From contig JBBSBH010000002.1 in the NCBI GenBank assembly GCA_038251405.1, forward strand, positions 161,452-225,451: DNA of 64,000 nucleotides. Direction: 5' to 3'. The stretch comes from JADJLQ01 sp038251405. GTDB taxonomy: Bacteria > Bacteroidota > Bacteroidia > Chitinophagales > Saprospiraceae. Under the pieces are notes generated by a model. The model saw only the letters and a program-made list of their open reading frames with translations. It was not told where the DNA came from and ran no database searches. Below are positions 8,467-17,552 of the stretch, piece by piece. A program made the translations under genes and the position numbers. How positions within the stretch are numbered: position 1 is the stretch's first letter; every line of letters begins with the position of its first letter.

Positions 8467-9240
8467 TCAATGAAGTATATTTCTTACAAATGACTTTACT
8501 TTGTTATCGATCGAACCCTCATTTGTTAATGCATTTATAAAAGCACTACCTATAATGGCGCCTTGCGCGTAAGAACAGGCCATTTCAAAAGTTTGTTTAT
8601 TGGAAATGCCAAAACCTATGAGTCTGGGGTTTTTCAGATTCATTTTATCTATCCTGTCAAAGTATTCTTTTTGTTCATCGTCAATACCGGATTTAGCTCC
8701 AGTGATAGCGTTAGAAGAAACCATATATATAAAACTATTGGATACTTCATCTATATGTCTGATTCTTTCCTCAGGAGTACGCGGTGTAATCAAAAATGCA
8801 ATATCCATATCATGCTTAGCAAATAAATTGCGATACTGTTTTTGAAATTCTTCTACTGGCAAATCGGGCAATATGAGGCAATCGACACCAACCGCTTTTG
8901 CTTTCTGTACAAATTGGTCTTCGCCATATTGCATTACCTGATTAAAATAACCCATCAATATAAAAGGCATGGAAGAGGCCTTTCTGGCGGTTGCAATTTG
9001 ATCAAATAATATATCCAAAGTAATTCCATTTTTTAATGCCACAGCACTACTGGCCTGAATGGTAGGCCCATCTGCCAACGGGTCACTATAAGGCATTCCA
9101 ATCTCAACTAAATCTACCTTTGCACTTTCCAATGATGCAATAATATCAATGGTATCTTCCAATGCGGGATAGCCTGCTGTGAAATAGATATTTAGTATAT
9201 GATCCTTCTTATTTTTAAATAATGATTGTATCCTATTCAT
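8467..9240 (-). CDS. trpA: Tryptophan synthase alpha chain
   Basis: A 257-residue TIM-barrel enzyme that cleaves indole-3-glycerol phosphate to indole and glyceraldehyde 3-phosphate and channels indole to TrpB. Catalytic residues are visible in LVEIGMPYSDPLADGPTIQ (Glu46 and Asp57). The phosphate-binding part includes LIGFGIS and AIIGSAFI. It is the last gene of the trp operon, and its start overlaps the end of trpB by 8 bases, which suggests translational coupling of the two partner subunits. Confidence 0.97.
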   Translation of the reverse strand: MNRIQSLFKNKKDHILNIYFTAGYPALEDTIDIIASLESAKVDLVEIGMPYSDPLADGPTIQASSAVALKNGITLDILFDQIATARKASSMPFILMGYFNQVMQYGEDQFVQKAKAVGVDCLILPDLPVEEFQKQYRNLFAKHDMDIAFLITPRTPEERIRHIDEVSNSFIYMVSSNAITGAKSGIDDEQKEYFDRIDKMNLKNPRLIGFGISNKQTFEMACSYAQGAIIGSAFINALTNEGSIDNKVKSFVRNILH

Positions 9241-10426
9241 ATTGGTCTAAATATTTCATATAAGTGGCTAAATCTTTATCTCCTCTGCCAGATAGACATA
9301 TTACGATAGTCTCATTAGGACGATATTGCATATGATCCAGGGCAGCAAATGCGTGTGCGGACTCTAACGCAGGAATTATTCCTTCAGTGCGTGTAAGCAT
9401 AAAAGCCGCTTTCACTGATTCATCGTCAGTAATAGAAATAGCTTCGGCCCTGCCTGACTTGATTAAATGGGCATGTAATGGTCCAATACCCGGATAATCC
9501 AGCCCAGCAGAAATAGAATGCGGCTCGACTATCTGTCCATCTTTTGTCTGCATCAATAAGGTCTTGCTGCCGTGAATGACACCTATAGTACCTAATACAC
9601 TCGTAGCAGCACTTTTACCACTGTAGATACCTTCACCAGCGGCTTCTACAGCCACTAATCGAACCTGATCATTATCCAAAAAATGATAATATGCACCGGC
9701 TGCATTGCTTCCGCCACCTACGCATGCAACCACCATATTGGGGTTTTCTGAACCTGTGTGTTCTTTGAGCTGCCATTTGATTTCTTCAGAGATCACACTT
9801 TGAAATCTGGCTACCATATCAGGATATGGATGTGGCCCTACTACTGAACCGATGATATAATGTGTGTCTGCAGGATTTTGAATCCAATCACGTATGGCTT
9901 CGTTGGTAGCATCTTTAAGTGTCTGTGATCCTGAAGTAGCTGGAATTACTTTTGCGCCAAGCATTCGCATACGTGCGACATTAGGGGCTTGCCTTTCAAT
10001 ATCTACAGCACCCATATATACAATACATTCGATATCTTTCAATGCACATACTGTAGCTGTAGCCACCCCGTGTTGTCCGGCACCAGTCTCTGCGATGATT
10101 CGTTTCTTACCTAGTCGTTGGGCCAATAAAATCTGTCCAATAGTATTATTGATTTTATGTGCTCCGGTATGATTCAGATCTTCCCTTTTAAGATAGATCT
10201 GAGCTCCATATTTTTCTGATAATCTTTTAGCCAAATACAATGGACTTGGCCTGCCTACGTAGTTTTTTAATAAATCATCAAACTCTTTCTTAAATGAGGT
10301 CTCACTCATAATGTCCAGGTACTTTTCCTTGAGTTGTTCGACATTGTATTGCAACATCTCTGGAATATAAGCACCGCCAAATTCACCATAATATCCACTA
10401 GTATCCACTGCGTAATTCATGTACAA
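9233..10426 (-). CDS. trpB: Tryptophan synthase beta chain
   Basis: A 397-residue PLP enzyme joining indole and serine to give tryptophan. The PLP lysine is Lys91 in HTGAHKINN, and the phosphate-binding glycine loop is GGGSNAAG. The N-terminal GYYGEFGGAYIPE and C-terminal CLSGRGDKDL are standard for TrpB1. Two in-frame ATGs (10426 and 10420) are possible starts; both overlap the end of trpF, keeping the operon tightly coupled. Confidence 0.97.
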   Translation of the reverse strand: MYMNYAVDTSGYYGEFGGAYIPEMLQYNVEQLKEKYLDIMSETSFKKEFDDLLKNYVGRPSPLYLAKRLSEKYGAQIYLKREDLNHTGAHKINNTIGQILLAQRLGKKRIIAETGAGQHGVATATVCALKDIECIVYMGAVDIERQAPNVARMRMLGAKVIPATSGSQTLKDATNEAIRDWIQNPADTHYIIGSVVGPHPYPDMVARFQSVISEEIKWQLKEHTGSENPNMVVACVGGGSNAAGAYYHFLDNDQVRLVAVEAAGEGIYSGKSAATSVLGTIGVIHGSKTLLMQTKDGQIVEPHSISAGLDYPGIGPLHAHLIKSGRAEAISITDDESVKAAFMLTRTEGIIPALESAHAFAALDHMQYRPNETIVICLSGRGDKDLATYMKYLDQYE

Positions 10427-11027
10427 ATTTTTTTAACGTAATTAAATCTTTGATCCCCGGAGAAGTCTCAAATTGGCTATTCACATCAATGCCAATACAA
10501 GCCGGATGATTAAAATACCTGATCTCATCCAGGTGATCATACCCAATGCCGCCACTTAAAAGAAAAGGAGTAGCTCCTTCATACTCATTTAATTTATCCC
10601 AATCAAACCGCACTCCATTTCCACCAGGTGCTTCTCCCCTGGCATCAAATAAAAACAAATCTGCATAACCATCATAGTCATATACTTTATCAAATGAAAA
10701 TGCTTTATCAATTGAAAAAGCCTTAATCACTTCAATGCCTCTGCTTTGTATACTGGCACAAAAATCCGGTGATTCATTACCATGCAATTGCACCGCTTGT
10801 AATTGATATCTGCTTTGTGTAAACCAAATTTGCTCCATGGGATTATTTACAAATACTCCAGTTATTTTTTTATCACCAAATAATTTATAATCCAAAATAT
10901 CCTGCACATACCGGGGAGAGTGGGTATAAAAAATCAATCCTATGTATTGAATATCCAGGGTAGCCAGGTCAGCAATTTGCCTGGGATCCTTCATCCCGCA
11001 AACTTTTATCTCCAAATCAGCTTTCAT
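10398..11027 (-). CDS. trpF: Phosphoribosylanthranilate isomerase
   Basis: A 209-residue TIM-barrel enzyme (from the ATG at 11027) carrying out the Amadori rearrangement of phosphoribosylanthranilate. Motifs are EIKVCGMKDP with the catalytic Cys, HGNE, SGGIGYDHL and IDVNSQFETSPGIKD. A longer reading from 11066 would add 13 residues absent from typical TrpF and overlap trpC by 50 bases. The shorter start overlaps trpC by 11 bases and is preferred. Confidence 0.95.
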   Translation of the reverse strand: MKADLEIKVCGMKDPRQIADLATLDIQYIGLIFYTHSPRYVQDILDYKLFGDKKITGVFVNNPMEQIWFTQSRYQLQAVQLHGNESPDFCASIQSRGIEVIKAFSIDKAFSFDKVYDYDGYADLFLFDARGEAPGGNGVRFDWDKLNEYEGATPFLLSGGIGYDHLDEIRYFNHPACIGIDVNSQFETSPGIKDLITLKKFVHELRSGY

Positions 11028-11814
11028 ATACTTGCAGTTTAGAAAGTGAATTAACCAATTTTTCACATAAAGCGCCAGGATCTTCTGCTTTCATAAAAGT
11101 TTCGCCTATTAGAAATCCACGATAACCGATAGCCGATAAAACTGCTAATTCTTCAGGTCCTTTCAACCCACTTTCTGAAATCCAAATACTTTCTTTGGGA
11201 AGCCTGTCAGCCATAAAAACAGATCGTTCAATACCGGTTTCAAAGCTTTTCAAATTTCTATTATTGATACCTAACATATCTATATCCGGATTCCATTTAT
11301 CTAATTCCTCATCAAAATGCAATTCCATCAATACCTCCAGATCCAAATCATGGGCTATTTTACAAAATTCATTTATTTCAGACTTAGTAAGACATTCAGC
11401 AATCAATAAAACAATATCCGCTTCAATGATTTTTGCTTCAATTATTTGATAGGGATCTATTATAAATTCTTTGCGCAGTATGGGAATAGTCAGACCCGGT
11501 CTGGCATCTAAAATGTCTTGATTGCTACCATTAAAATACTTTTTATCTGTAAGTATTGAACAGGCGGCTGCGCCTGCATTTTGATAGTCTTGAGTAATAG
11601 ATTTTACATCAGCATTTTCTCTGATTACCCCTTTTGAAGGCGACTTTCTTTTGAATTCAGCAATAATTCCTGAACGGGATAAAAGCTTTTCCTTTAAAGA
11701 GACTCCCTTGCGTTCAAGCTTTGATAAATATTTTAATTGATTGTAAGGTTGAGCGAGTTTTCTTTCTTCAACTTCAATTTTTTTATCGGCTATTATTTGA
11801 TCTAATATGGTCAT
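11017..11814 (-). CDS. trpC: Indole-3-glycerol phosphate synthase
   Basis: A 265-residue TIM-barrel enzyme that closes the indole ring. The conserved catalytic segments are IAEFKRKSPSKG, CSILTDKKYF, PILRKEFIIDPYQI, GINNRNL and ISESGLKGPEEL. Length is standard for a monofunctional TrpC; trpF is a separate gene here, unlike the E. coli fusion. Its start overlaps the trpD stop by 4 bases. Confidence 0.97.
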   Translation of the reverse strand: MTILDQIIADKKIEVEERKLAQPYNQLKYLSKLERKGVSLKEKLLSRSGIIAEFKRKSPSKGVIRENADVKSITQDYQNAGAAACSILTDKKYFNGSNQDILDARPGLTIPILRKEFIIDPYQIIEAKIIEADIVLLIAECLTKSEINEFCKIAHDLDLEVLMELHFDEELDKWNPDIDMLGINNRNLKSFETGIERSVFMADRLPKESIWISESGLKGPEELAVLSAIGYRGFLIGETFMKAEDPGALCEKLVNSLSKLQVYES

Positions 11815-12809
11815 GCAGCATTATCTATTAAAGTTCGCAATGATTTTAATGCATTACCATTCAGCACCGTTTCTTTCGCTTTTTCTACCGCATCCGGAAG
11901 AGAAATGGATGGAGTGAAGATATGGATGGCCGCACCCGCATTGGCATATACTACCTCTTGCTGTGCTTTTGTTCCGGCTCCCTTAATTACATTCATAAAT
12001 ATAGCGGCCGCATCATCTTTTGTAGCCCCACCGTGAATTTCCTTCGGATCCAGCATGGATAAGCCAAGATCCATGGGAGACAAGGTAGCATCTGAGAAAT
12101 TACTTTTTATTTTAAAATTTCCAGTTAGTGAGATTTCATCATAACCATCAAGCGCATATATCACAGCAAATTTTTTATCGGGTTGTTGTTGAAATATATA
12201 CGTATACATGCGGGCAAGTTCCAAATTAAATACTCCGGTAATCTGTACGATGGGGCGGGCAGGATTTACTAATGGGCCCAGCATATTGAAAAATGTTTTC
12301 ACGCCCAGCGCTTTTCTGATAGGACCCACTGCCTTCATAGCAGGATGAAATAATGGGGCATGTAAAAAGCAAATATTACTCCGATCCAGTTGTTGTTTTA
12401 ATTTATCAACATCATTCGTAAAAGAGTAGCCAAGAGTTTCTAATAAATCTGAGGAACCACATTTAGAACTTACTCCATAGTTTCCATGCTTAGTGACTTT
12501 ATACCCGGCACCAGCTACAATAAAGGAAGAAAGGGTAGAAATATTAAATGTATTCTTTCCATCACCACCCGTACCGCACAAATCTATAGTCTCCATTCCT
12601 TCTAAATCCACCGACAGGCACAATTCTAAAAGTGCATCCCGAAATCCTAATAACTCATGCTCTGTAATACTACGCATCATAAATACAGTAAGAAATGATG
12701 ACACCTGCGCTTCGTTGTATCCACCTTTCGAAATATTAACTAATACCTCCTTTGCCTGGTTTCGGCTGAGTTTTTTGTGTTCAAATAAATAATTTAAAAT
12801 CTGTTTCAT
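11811..12809 (-). CDS. trpD: Anthranilate phosphoribosyltransferase
   Basis: A 332-residue enzyme transferring phosphoribose from PRPP to anthranilate. The PRPP-binding loop GTGGDGKNTFNIST is intact, and KHGNYGVSSKCGSSDLLE and the NPARP region are conserved. It is monofunctional, with the amidotransferase encoded separately by trpG 9 bases upstream. Confidence 0.97.
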   Translation of the reverse strand: MKQILNYLFEHKKLSRNQAKEVLVNISKGGYNEAQVSSFLTVFMMRSITEHELLGFRDALLELCLSVDLEGMETIDLCGTGGDGKNTFNISTLSSFIVAGAGYKVTKHGNYGVSSKCGSSDLLETLGYSFTNDVDKLKQQLDRSNICFLHAPLFHPAMKAVGPIRKALGVKTFFNMLGPLVNPARPIVQITGVFNLELARMYTYIFQQQPDKKFAVIYALDGYDEISLTGNFKIKSNFSDATLSPMDLGLSMLDPKEIHGGATKDDAAAIFMNVIKGAGTKAQQEVVYANAGAAIHIFTPSISLPDAVEKAKETVLNGNALKSLRTLIDNAA

Positions 12810-12818
12810 GTTTGCTCA

Positions 12819-13430
12819 TTAAAAAATATTGGCAGCTAATTGTTTTTTGAAAAATACCTGGCTTTCCTGTAAGAAATTTTGCAGTATCCTTTTTCCATCC
12901 GGGGTCAAAACAGATTCCGGATGAAACTGAACGCCTTTCACATGATGTTGGCGATGGCTTGCTGCCATGATCATTCCATTTTCGTCCTCTGCAGTAATTT
13001 GTAACTCGTCTGGAAAATTCTTTTTGTCCACCACCCAAGAATGATATCTGCCAGCCATAAAAGGTGACTGAATACCATTAAAAATATATTCGCCCGGATC
13101 TTTAATCATCACTGGAGTGTGTACCCCATGATACACCTGTTCTAAATTTATCAGGTTACCTCCAAATGCTTCCCCAATGGCCTGCAATCCCAGGCACACT
13201 CCAAATATAGATTTTGAGGAAGCATACGTTTTTATAACATCGATAATGATACCGGAATCCTTTGGTACACCCGGACCTGGAGAAATAAATATGCAATCAT
13301 AATCATGGACAAAGTCCACAGATACTTCGTCATTCCTAACTACTTTGATACGCTTATTCGTCAATTCACGTAAGTACTGAACCAGATTATAGGTGAAGGA
13401 GTCGTAATTATCTATCATTAAAATTTTCAT
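12819..13430 (-). CDS. trpG: Anthranilate synthase component II (glutamine amidotransferase)
   Basis: A 203-residue class I glutamine amidotransferase that supplies ammonia to TrpE. The triad is visible: Cys79 in GVCLGLQAIGE, and His170 and Glu172 in VQFHPES. The oxyanion motif SPGPGVP is present. It lies 12 bases after trpE. Such subunits sometimes also serve PabB; no pab genes are seen in this window. Confidence 0.96.
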   Translation of the reverse strand: MKILMIDNYDSFTYNLVQYLRELTNKRIKVVRNDEVSVDFVHDYDCIFISPGPGVPKDSGIIIDVIKTYASSKSIFGVCLGLQAIGEAFGGNLINLEQVYHGVHTPVMIKDPGEYIFNGIQSPFMAGRYHSWVVDKKNFPDELQITAEDENGMIMAASHRQHHVKGVQFHPESVLTPDGKRILQNFLQESQVFFKKQLAANIF

Positions 13431-13442
13431 AGTTCTTCTTAA

Positions 13443-14846
13443 TTATATAGTTTCGGCTCTTTGCATGGCTGTACGCAACGCACCTAATTTATTTTTTACT
13501 TCCTGCAATTCATTTTCTTCTACACTGGAAGCTACAATACCAGCCCCAGCCTGATAGTGTAGTTCATTGTCTTTACTGAGGAATGATCTTATAGTAATAG
13601 CATGAACTAAGGACCCATCAAAGCCTGCAAATCCTATAGAGCCTCCATAAAAATTTCGTTGTTCCGGCTCATATGTTTTTATCAGTTCTATGGCTTTGTA
13701 TTTTGGTGCTCCGGATAATGTTCCTGCCGGGAATGTATCTCCAAATACTTTAAACATATTGTAGTCCTTGGAAAGTTGTCCTTCTACATTTGACACTAAA
13801 TGGATCACATGACTAAAGTATTGGATCTCTTTCAAAATTTTCACTTCTACTTTATCAGAATGGATTCCCAGGTCATTTCGTGCCAAATCTACCAGCATGA
13901 TGTGTTCCGCATTTTCTTTAGGATCATGAGCGAGTTCCTTGGCTTTTAATTGATCCTCTTCATCGTTGCCCGTACGTTTATACGTTCCTGCTATAGGATT
14001 TACACTGGCAATTCCTTTATTTATCACCAGTTGCGATTCTGGAGATGAACCAAATATTTTATAATTTCCCATATCGAAATAAAAAAGATAAGGCGATGGA
14101 TTCACACTGCGTAATGCCCGGTATACATTAAAATCATCTCCTGTAAATTTTTGCCGGAACCTTCTTGCAAAAACAACCTGAAATACATCCCCAATTTTAC
14201 AATGATATTTTCCTCTTGAAACTAAATCCCGATATTCCTGATCAGTCATAGAGCTGGATTCATCGCCTGATTTTGTGAATGAAAATGATTGCACTTGCTC
14301 GCTCTTCATCAAGGATTCTAATTCCGAAATATCTTTTTTAGCCGGATCTAAGTGATTTTCCAAAATATACATTTCGTCTTTAAAATGATCGATGGCTAAA
14401 ATGTACTGGTAAAGATTGAATTTGGCATCAGGTATTTCTACTTGCTTTTTATCCTTATCAAACACCTGGGTATCAAAATATTGAATAGATTCAAAATTGA
14501 AATGTCCAAAAATCCCATTGGTCAATTTATATGTGCCATCGGTAATTACTTCAAATGAATCCATGAAATCCTGTAGAAATTGCGATACTTCATGTCTGTT
14601 TGTACAGGTATGTTCCTGAATTTCCTTTCCAGGTAGCTGAATAAATACTTTACCTGAGTTGACTTCTACCTGGGCTAATTTACCCAAGCCAATATAGGAA
14701 TTGCAATTTTCTACACTACGAAAATCAGTGCTTTCCAACAGCATCGATTCATCAAAATGATCTCTCAATTTCAGGTATAAATGCACAGGTGTCACGGTAT
14801 CTGCAAGTTGTTTTTTACTGGTGCTATATAACTTTATTTTTTCCAT
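13443..14846 (-). CDS. trpE: Anthranilate synthase component I
   Basis: A 467-residue enzyme that converts chorismate to anthranilate with TrpG. The LLES motif at 36-39 is the known tryptophan feedback-binding element, so allosteric inhibition is expected as well. The catalytic half holds VFARRFRQKF, SPESQL, IAGTYKRTG, LVDLARNDLG and GSIGFAGFDGS. It is the first structural gene of trpEGDCFBA and follows the leader peptide and attenuator at 14868-14994. Confidence 0.97.
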   Translation of the reverse strand: MEKIKLYSTSKKQLADTVTPVHLYLKLRDHFDESMLLESTDFRSVENCNSYIGLGKLAQVEVNSGKVFIQLPGKEIQEHTCTNRHEVSQFLQDFMDSFEVITDGTYKLTNGIFGHFNFESIQYFDTQVFDKDKKQVEIPDAKFNLYQYILAIDHFKDEMYILENHLDPAKKDISELESLMKSEQVQSFSFTKSGDESSSMTDQEYRDLVSRGKYHCKIGDVFQVVFARRFRQKFTGDDFNVYRALRSVNPSPYLFYFDMGNYKIFGSSPESQLVINKGIASVNPIAGTYKRTGNDEEDQLKAKELAHDPKENAEHIMLVDLARNDLGIHSDKVEVKILKEIQYFSHVIHLVSNVEGQLSKDYNMFKVFGDTFPAGTLSGAPKYKAIELIKTYEPEQRNFYGGSIGFAGFDGSLVHAITIRSFLSKDNELHYQAGAGIVASSVEENELQEVKNKLGALRTAMQRAETI

Positions 14847-14867
14847 CTCTTCTTATATCAAATCCCT

Positions 14868-14906
14868 AAAATTAAAAACGGCCTGTCGAGTGAACCGACA
14901 AGCCGT
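14868..14906 (-). terminator. trp operon attenuator (intrinsic terminator)
   Basis: On the minus strand, 14906-14896 pairs with 14888-14878 as an 11-bp stem (one G-U pair) with a 7-base loop, followed by TTTTTAATTTT. It lies between the Trp-rich leader peptide and trpE, the position expected of an attenuator. A competing antiterminator can form: the leader segment GACCTAGCC (14941-14933) pairs with GGCTTGTC (14904-14897) in the terminator's first arm. Confidence 0.85.
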
Positions 14907-14934
14907 CAAATATTTTTTTAACTACAATACCTGG

Positions 14935-14994
14935 CTAGGTCAGATCACTATAAAATGAATCAAGCCACCACCAATTATTGTTTATTAATTTCAT
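14935..14994 (-). CDS. trpL: trp operon leader peptide (three consecutive Trp codons)
   Basis: A 19-residue open frame (MKLINNNWWWLDSFYSDLT) with TGG TGG TGG at 14973-14965, ending in TAG just before the attenuator. Tryptophan is the rarest residue, so three in a row in a 19-codon frame directly ahead of trpE is strong evidence for a control peptide. TGGCT, overlapping the third Trp codon, can pair with AGCCA at the leader end (14936-14932). A ribosome stalled on the Trp codons would block that pairing and free the segment for the antiterminator. The peptide itself probably has no other role. Confidence 0.85.
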   Translation of the reverse strand: MKLINNNWWWLDSFYSDLT

Positions 14995-15014
14995 TTTTAT
15001 TTATAAATGTGGGA

Positions 15015-15022
15015 CAAATATA
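15015..15022 (-). promoter_or_regulatory. -7 promoter element (TATATTTG) of the trp operon
   Basis: It matches TAnnTTTG on the minus strand, 20 bases before the leader peptide ATG. No clear -33 box was found, but the region upstream is very AT-rich. Confidence 0.6.
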
Positions 15023-15153
15023 ATGCCGTTTTTTAAATTTAAAAATCTAAAATGAATTATTTTAGGATTTAGCCAATAAAAATAATATTTTAAAAGGAAT
15101 TACTTCTGATTGGAAAACTTCTTTAGTACATTTAAGATTCTAAATTCTATTCG

Positions 15154-16521
15154 ATGAAACTAATACAAATTCTAATTATTTTATTTTTATCCAGCTCCGT
15201 TACCCAGGCTCAAAGATCCAAGAAAAGTAAGTCCTCTACTCCACCGGCGATCGATCTTAAAGTGGCAGTAGATAAAATGGCAGATGAAATAGAACCTCAA
15301 ATAATAGAAGCCAGGCATTGGCTTCATCAACACGCTGAATTGAGCAATCGCGAATTTAAAACTTCAGAATACATTGCTCAATATCTTAAATCTCTTGGTA
15401 TTGAATATCAGAGTGGAATTGCTAAGACCGGTGTAGTAGGCCTCATCAAAGGAGCAAAACCAGGCCCTACTATTTTATTGAGAGCTGATATCGATGGACT
15501 TCCGGTGACTGAAAGAGTAGACCTACCCTGGAAATCAACCAATAAAGATGTATACAATGGAATACCTGTGGGAGTAATGCATGCCTGTGGACATGATACT
15601 CATATCTCCATGCTACTTGGGACTGCTAAGATTTTAAATTCGATGAAAGATCAAATTAAGGGCAATATCAAATTAGTTTTTCAACCCGCTGAGGAGGGGG
15701 CTCCCAATGGCGAAGAAGGCGGTGCTGCATTAATGATCAAAGAGGGTGTTATGAGCAATCCGGCGGTAGATGTCGCTTTTGGATTACACATAAACAGTCT
15801 TACTCCAGTGGGTCATATCAATTACAAATCTGGTGGGACCATGGCGGCCAGCGATGTAATCAATATCAAGATAAAAGGTAAGCAAGTGCATGGATCGACT
15901 CCCTGGAATGGAATTGATCCGGTAGTGGTAGGTGCAGAAATTATTATGGGGTTGCAAACGATCATAAGCAGACAAACAGAATTGACTAAAGAAGCCGCTG
16001 TCCTTACTATTGCTACTTTTCATTCAGGCGTCCGCAATAATATTATTCCGGAAGATGCAGAACTTACAGGAACTCTTAGAACACTGGATAAAGACATGCA
16101 AAAGATCATTCACGAAAAAATAAAGCTTACTGCATCTAAGATTGCAGAATCTATGGGTGCTGAAGCCGAGATTAATATTGGCACAGGTTATCCGGTGACT
16201 TATAATAATCCTGAGCTGACGCAGCAAATGCTTCCAACAGTACAGCGGGTAGCAGGAGAAAAAAATGTACATAATATCAAAGCAATGACTGGGGCAGAAG
16301 ATTTTTCATTTTTTGCTGAAAAAGTACCTGCACTATTTCTATTTGTTGGAGGTATGCCTGCCGGTAATGATCCCAAAATGGCTCCTTCACATCATACACC
16401 AGATTTTTATGTGGAGGATAGTGGCATGAAAACAGGCATAAGGACTTTGTGTAATTTGGCTTTGGATTATGCAGATAATTGGAAAGGAACGGGGTTGATG
16501 AGTCCTGCTCCGGTAAAGTAA
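15154..16521 (+). CDS. Exported M20 family amidohydrolase (HipO/AbgB-like)
   Basis: A 455-residue protein with a signal peptide ending near VTQAQ (residue 20). It has the M20D metallopeptidase fold: HACGHDTHISML with metal-binding His and Asp, QPAEEG with the catalytic Glu pair, and a late metal His in PSHHTPDFYV. The dimerisation domain lies between. Relatives hydrolyse N-acyl or hippurate-type amides, or cleave small peptides; the substrate cannot be told. A lone gene, divergent from the trp operon. Confidence 0.88.
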   Translation: MKLIQILIILFLSSSVTQAQRSKKSKSSTPPAIDLKVAVDKMADEIEPQIIEARHWLHQHAELSNREFKTSEYIAQYLKSLGIEYQSGIAKTGVVGLIKGAKPGPTILLRADIDGLPVTERVDLPWKSTNKDVYNGIPVGVMHACGHDTHISMLLGTAKILNSMKDQIKGNIKLVFQPAEEGAPNGEEGGAALMIKEGVMSNPAVDVAFGLHINSLTPVGHINYKSGGTMAASDVINIKIKGKQVHGSTPWNGIDPVVVGAEIIMGLQTIISRQTELTKEAAVLTIATFHSGVRNNIIPEDAELTGTLRTLDKDMQKIIHEKIKLTASKIAESMGAEAEINIGTGYPVTYNNPELTQQMLPTVQRVAGEKNVHNIKAMTGAEDFSFFAEKVPALFLFVGGMPAGNDPKMAPSHHTPDFYVEDSGMKTGIRTLCNLALDYADNWKGTGLMSPAPVK

Positions 16522-16535
16522 GTTTGAATATTGAT

Positions 16536-17537
16536 TTAATTCAAAATCTTCACCACCAATTCTTTCAGGAGTTCACCTTCTTTAGATACCCGACTGCTTA
16601 CGCCTTTAGATTTTAGATCGTATTCCCTGAGCAGTAACATGATCTTCTCTAATTGACCTATAGTATAGGCTCTCAGTGTATCTTTATATTCATTTAAAAA
16701 ATAAGATTTGCTGAGTCCTAAAGCAGCCATTAGATCCTGATCATTTTTATACCCCCCGGATTTAGCAATGTAAAGTTTACTAAAATAACTATACAGACTC
16801 GCCATTACCATTACCATAGGGTTTGACTTTGGATTAGCTCCGAAATAGGCCACTATCTGATACACTTTAGTAATATCCCGATGACCTAATGCCTTTTGAA
16901 ATTCAAATACATTAAAGTCTTTGTGAATACCAACTATTGATTCCAGATCCTTTGCCGTGACCATTTCTCCATCCTGTACAGCCAACTTTATTTTCTCCAA
17001 ATTTTTTACTATTGATCCCAGATCAGAACCCAAATAATCTGCCATTAATTGGGCTGCCTCTGATTTCATCAGGATCCCTTTAACTTTTGCTTCATTACTT
17101 ATCCAAGCTGGTAATTGATTGTCATACAACTTTTTGGATTCAAATACGACTCCATTTTGCTTGATTAATTTTGCAAACCTGGTACGTTGATCTACTTTTC
17201 GATATTTATGACAGAGTACTAAAATCGTAGACTGTACCGGCTTTTCTACATAGTTTTCGAGTTCTGACAGACTCTTCATGTCCTGGGCTTCCCGCACGAT
17301 TACCATTCTGTATTTTGACATCATAGGATACTGACTGGCTTCATCAATAATATCTTTGTAGGAAGTGTCTTTGCCATAAAAAACGCACTGATTAAATACT
17401 TGCTCCGTTTCATTCAACATATGATCGTGCATGTAATCTGATACTTTATCAATAAAATAGGGCTCTTCTCCATGCAATAAGTATAAGGGAGTCGTTTTAC
17501 CCGATTTTATAGTATTAATGATTTCATCAGCATCCAT
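16536..17537 (-). CDS. holA: DNA polymerase III subunit delta
   Basis: A 333-residue clamp-loader subunit. The N-terminal PLYLLHGEEPYFIDKV is the usual HolA opening, followed by an AAA+-like domain without a functional Walker A, and a C-terminal helical collar (LYSYFSKLYIAKS). Its role is opening the sliding clamp at the replisome. It lies 15 bases after the TonB-dependent receptor gene on the same strand, an odd functional pairing that probably only reflects shared transcription. Confidence 0.92.
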   Translation of the reverse strand: MDADEIINTIKSGKTTPLYLLHGEEPYFIDKVSDYMHDHMLNETEQVFNQCVFYGKDTSYKDIIDEASQYPMMSKYRMVIVREAQDMKSLSELENYVEKPVQSTILVLCHKYRKVDQRTRFAKLIKQNGVVFESKKLYDNQLPAWISNEAKVKGILMKSEAAQLMADYLGSDLGSIVKNLEKIKLAVQDGEMVTAKDLESIVGIHKDFNVFEFQKALGHRDITKVYQIVAYFGANPKSNPMVMVMASLYSYFSKLYIAKSGGYKNDQDLMAALGLSKSYFLNEYKDTLRAYTIGQLEKIMLLLREYDLKSKGVSSRVSKEGELLKELVVKILN

Positions 17538-17552
17538 CAGTGGTAAAAATAA

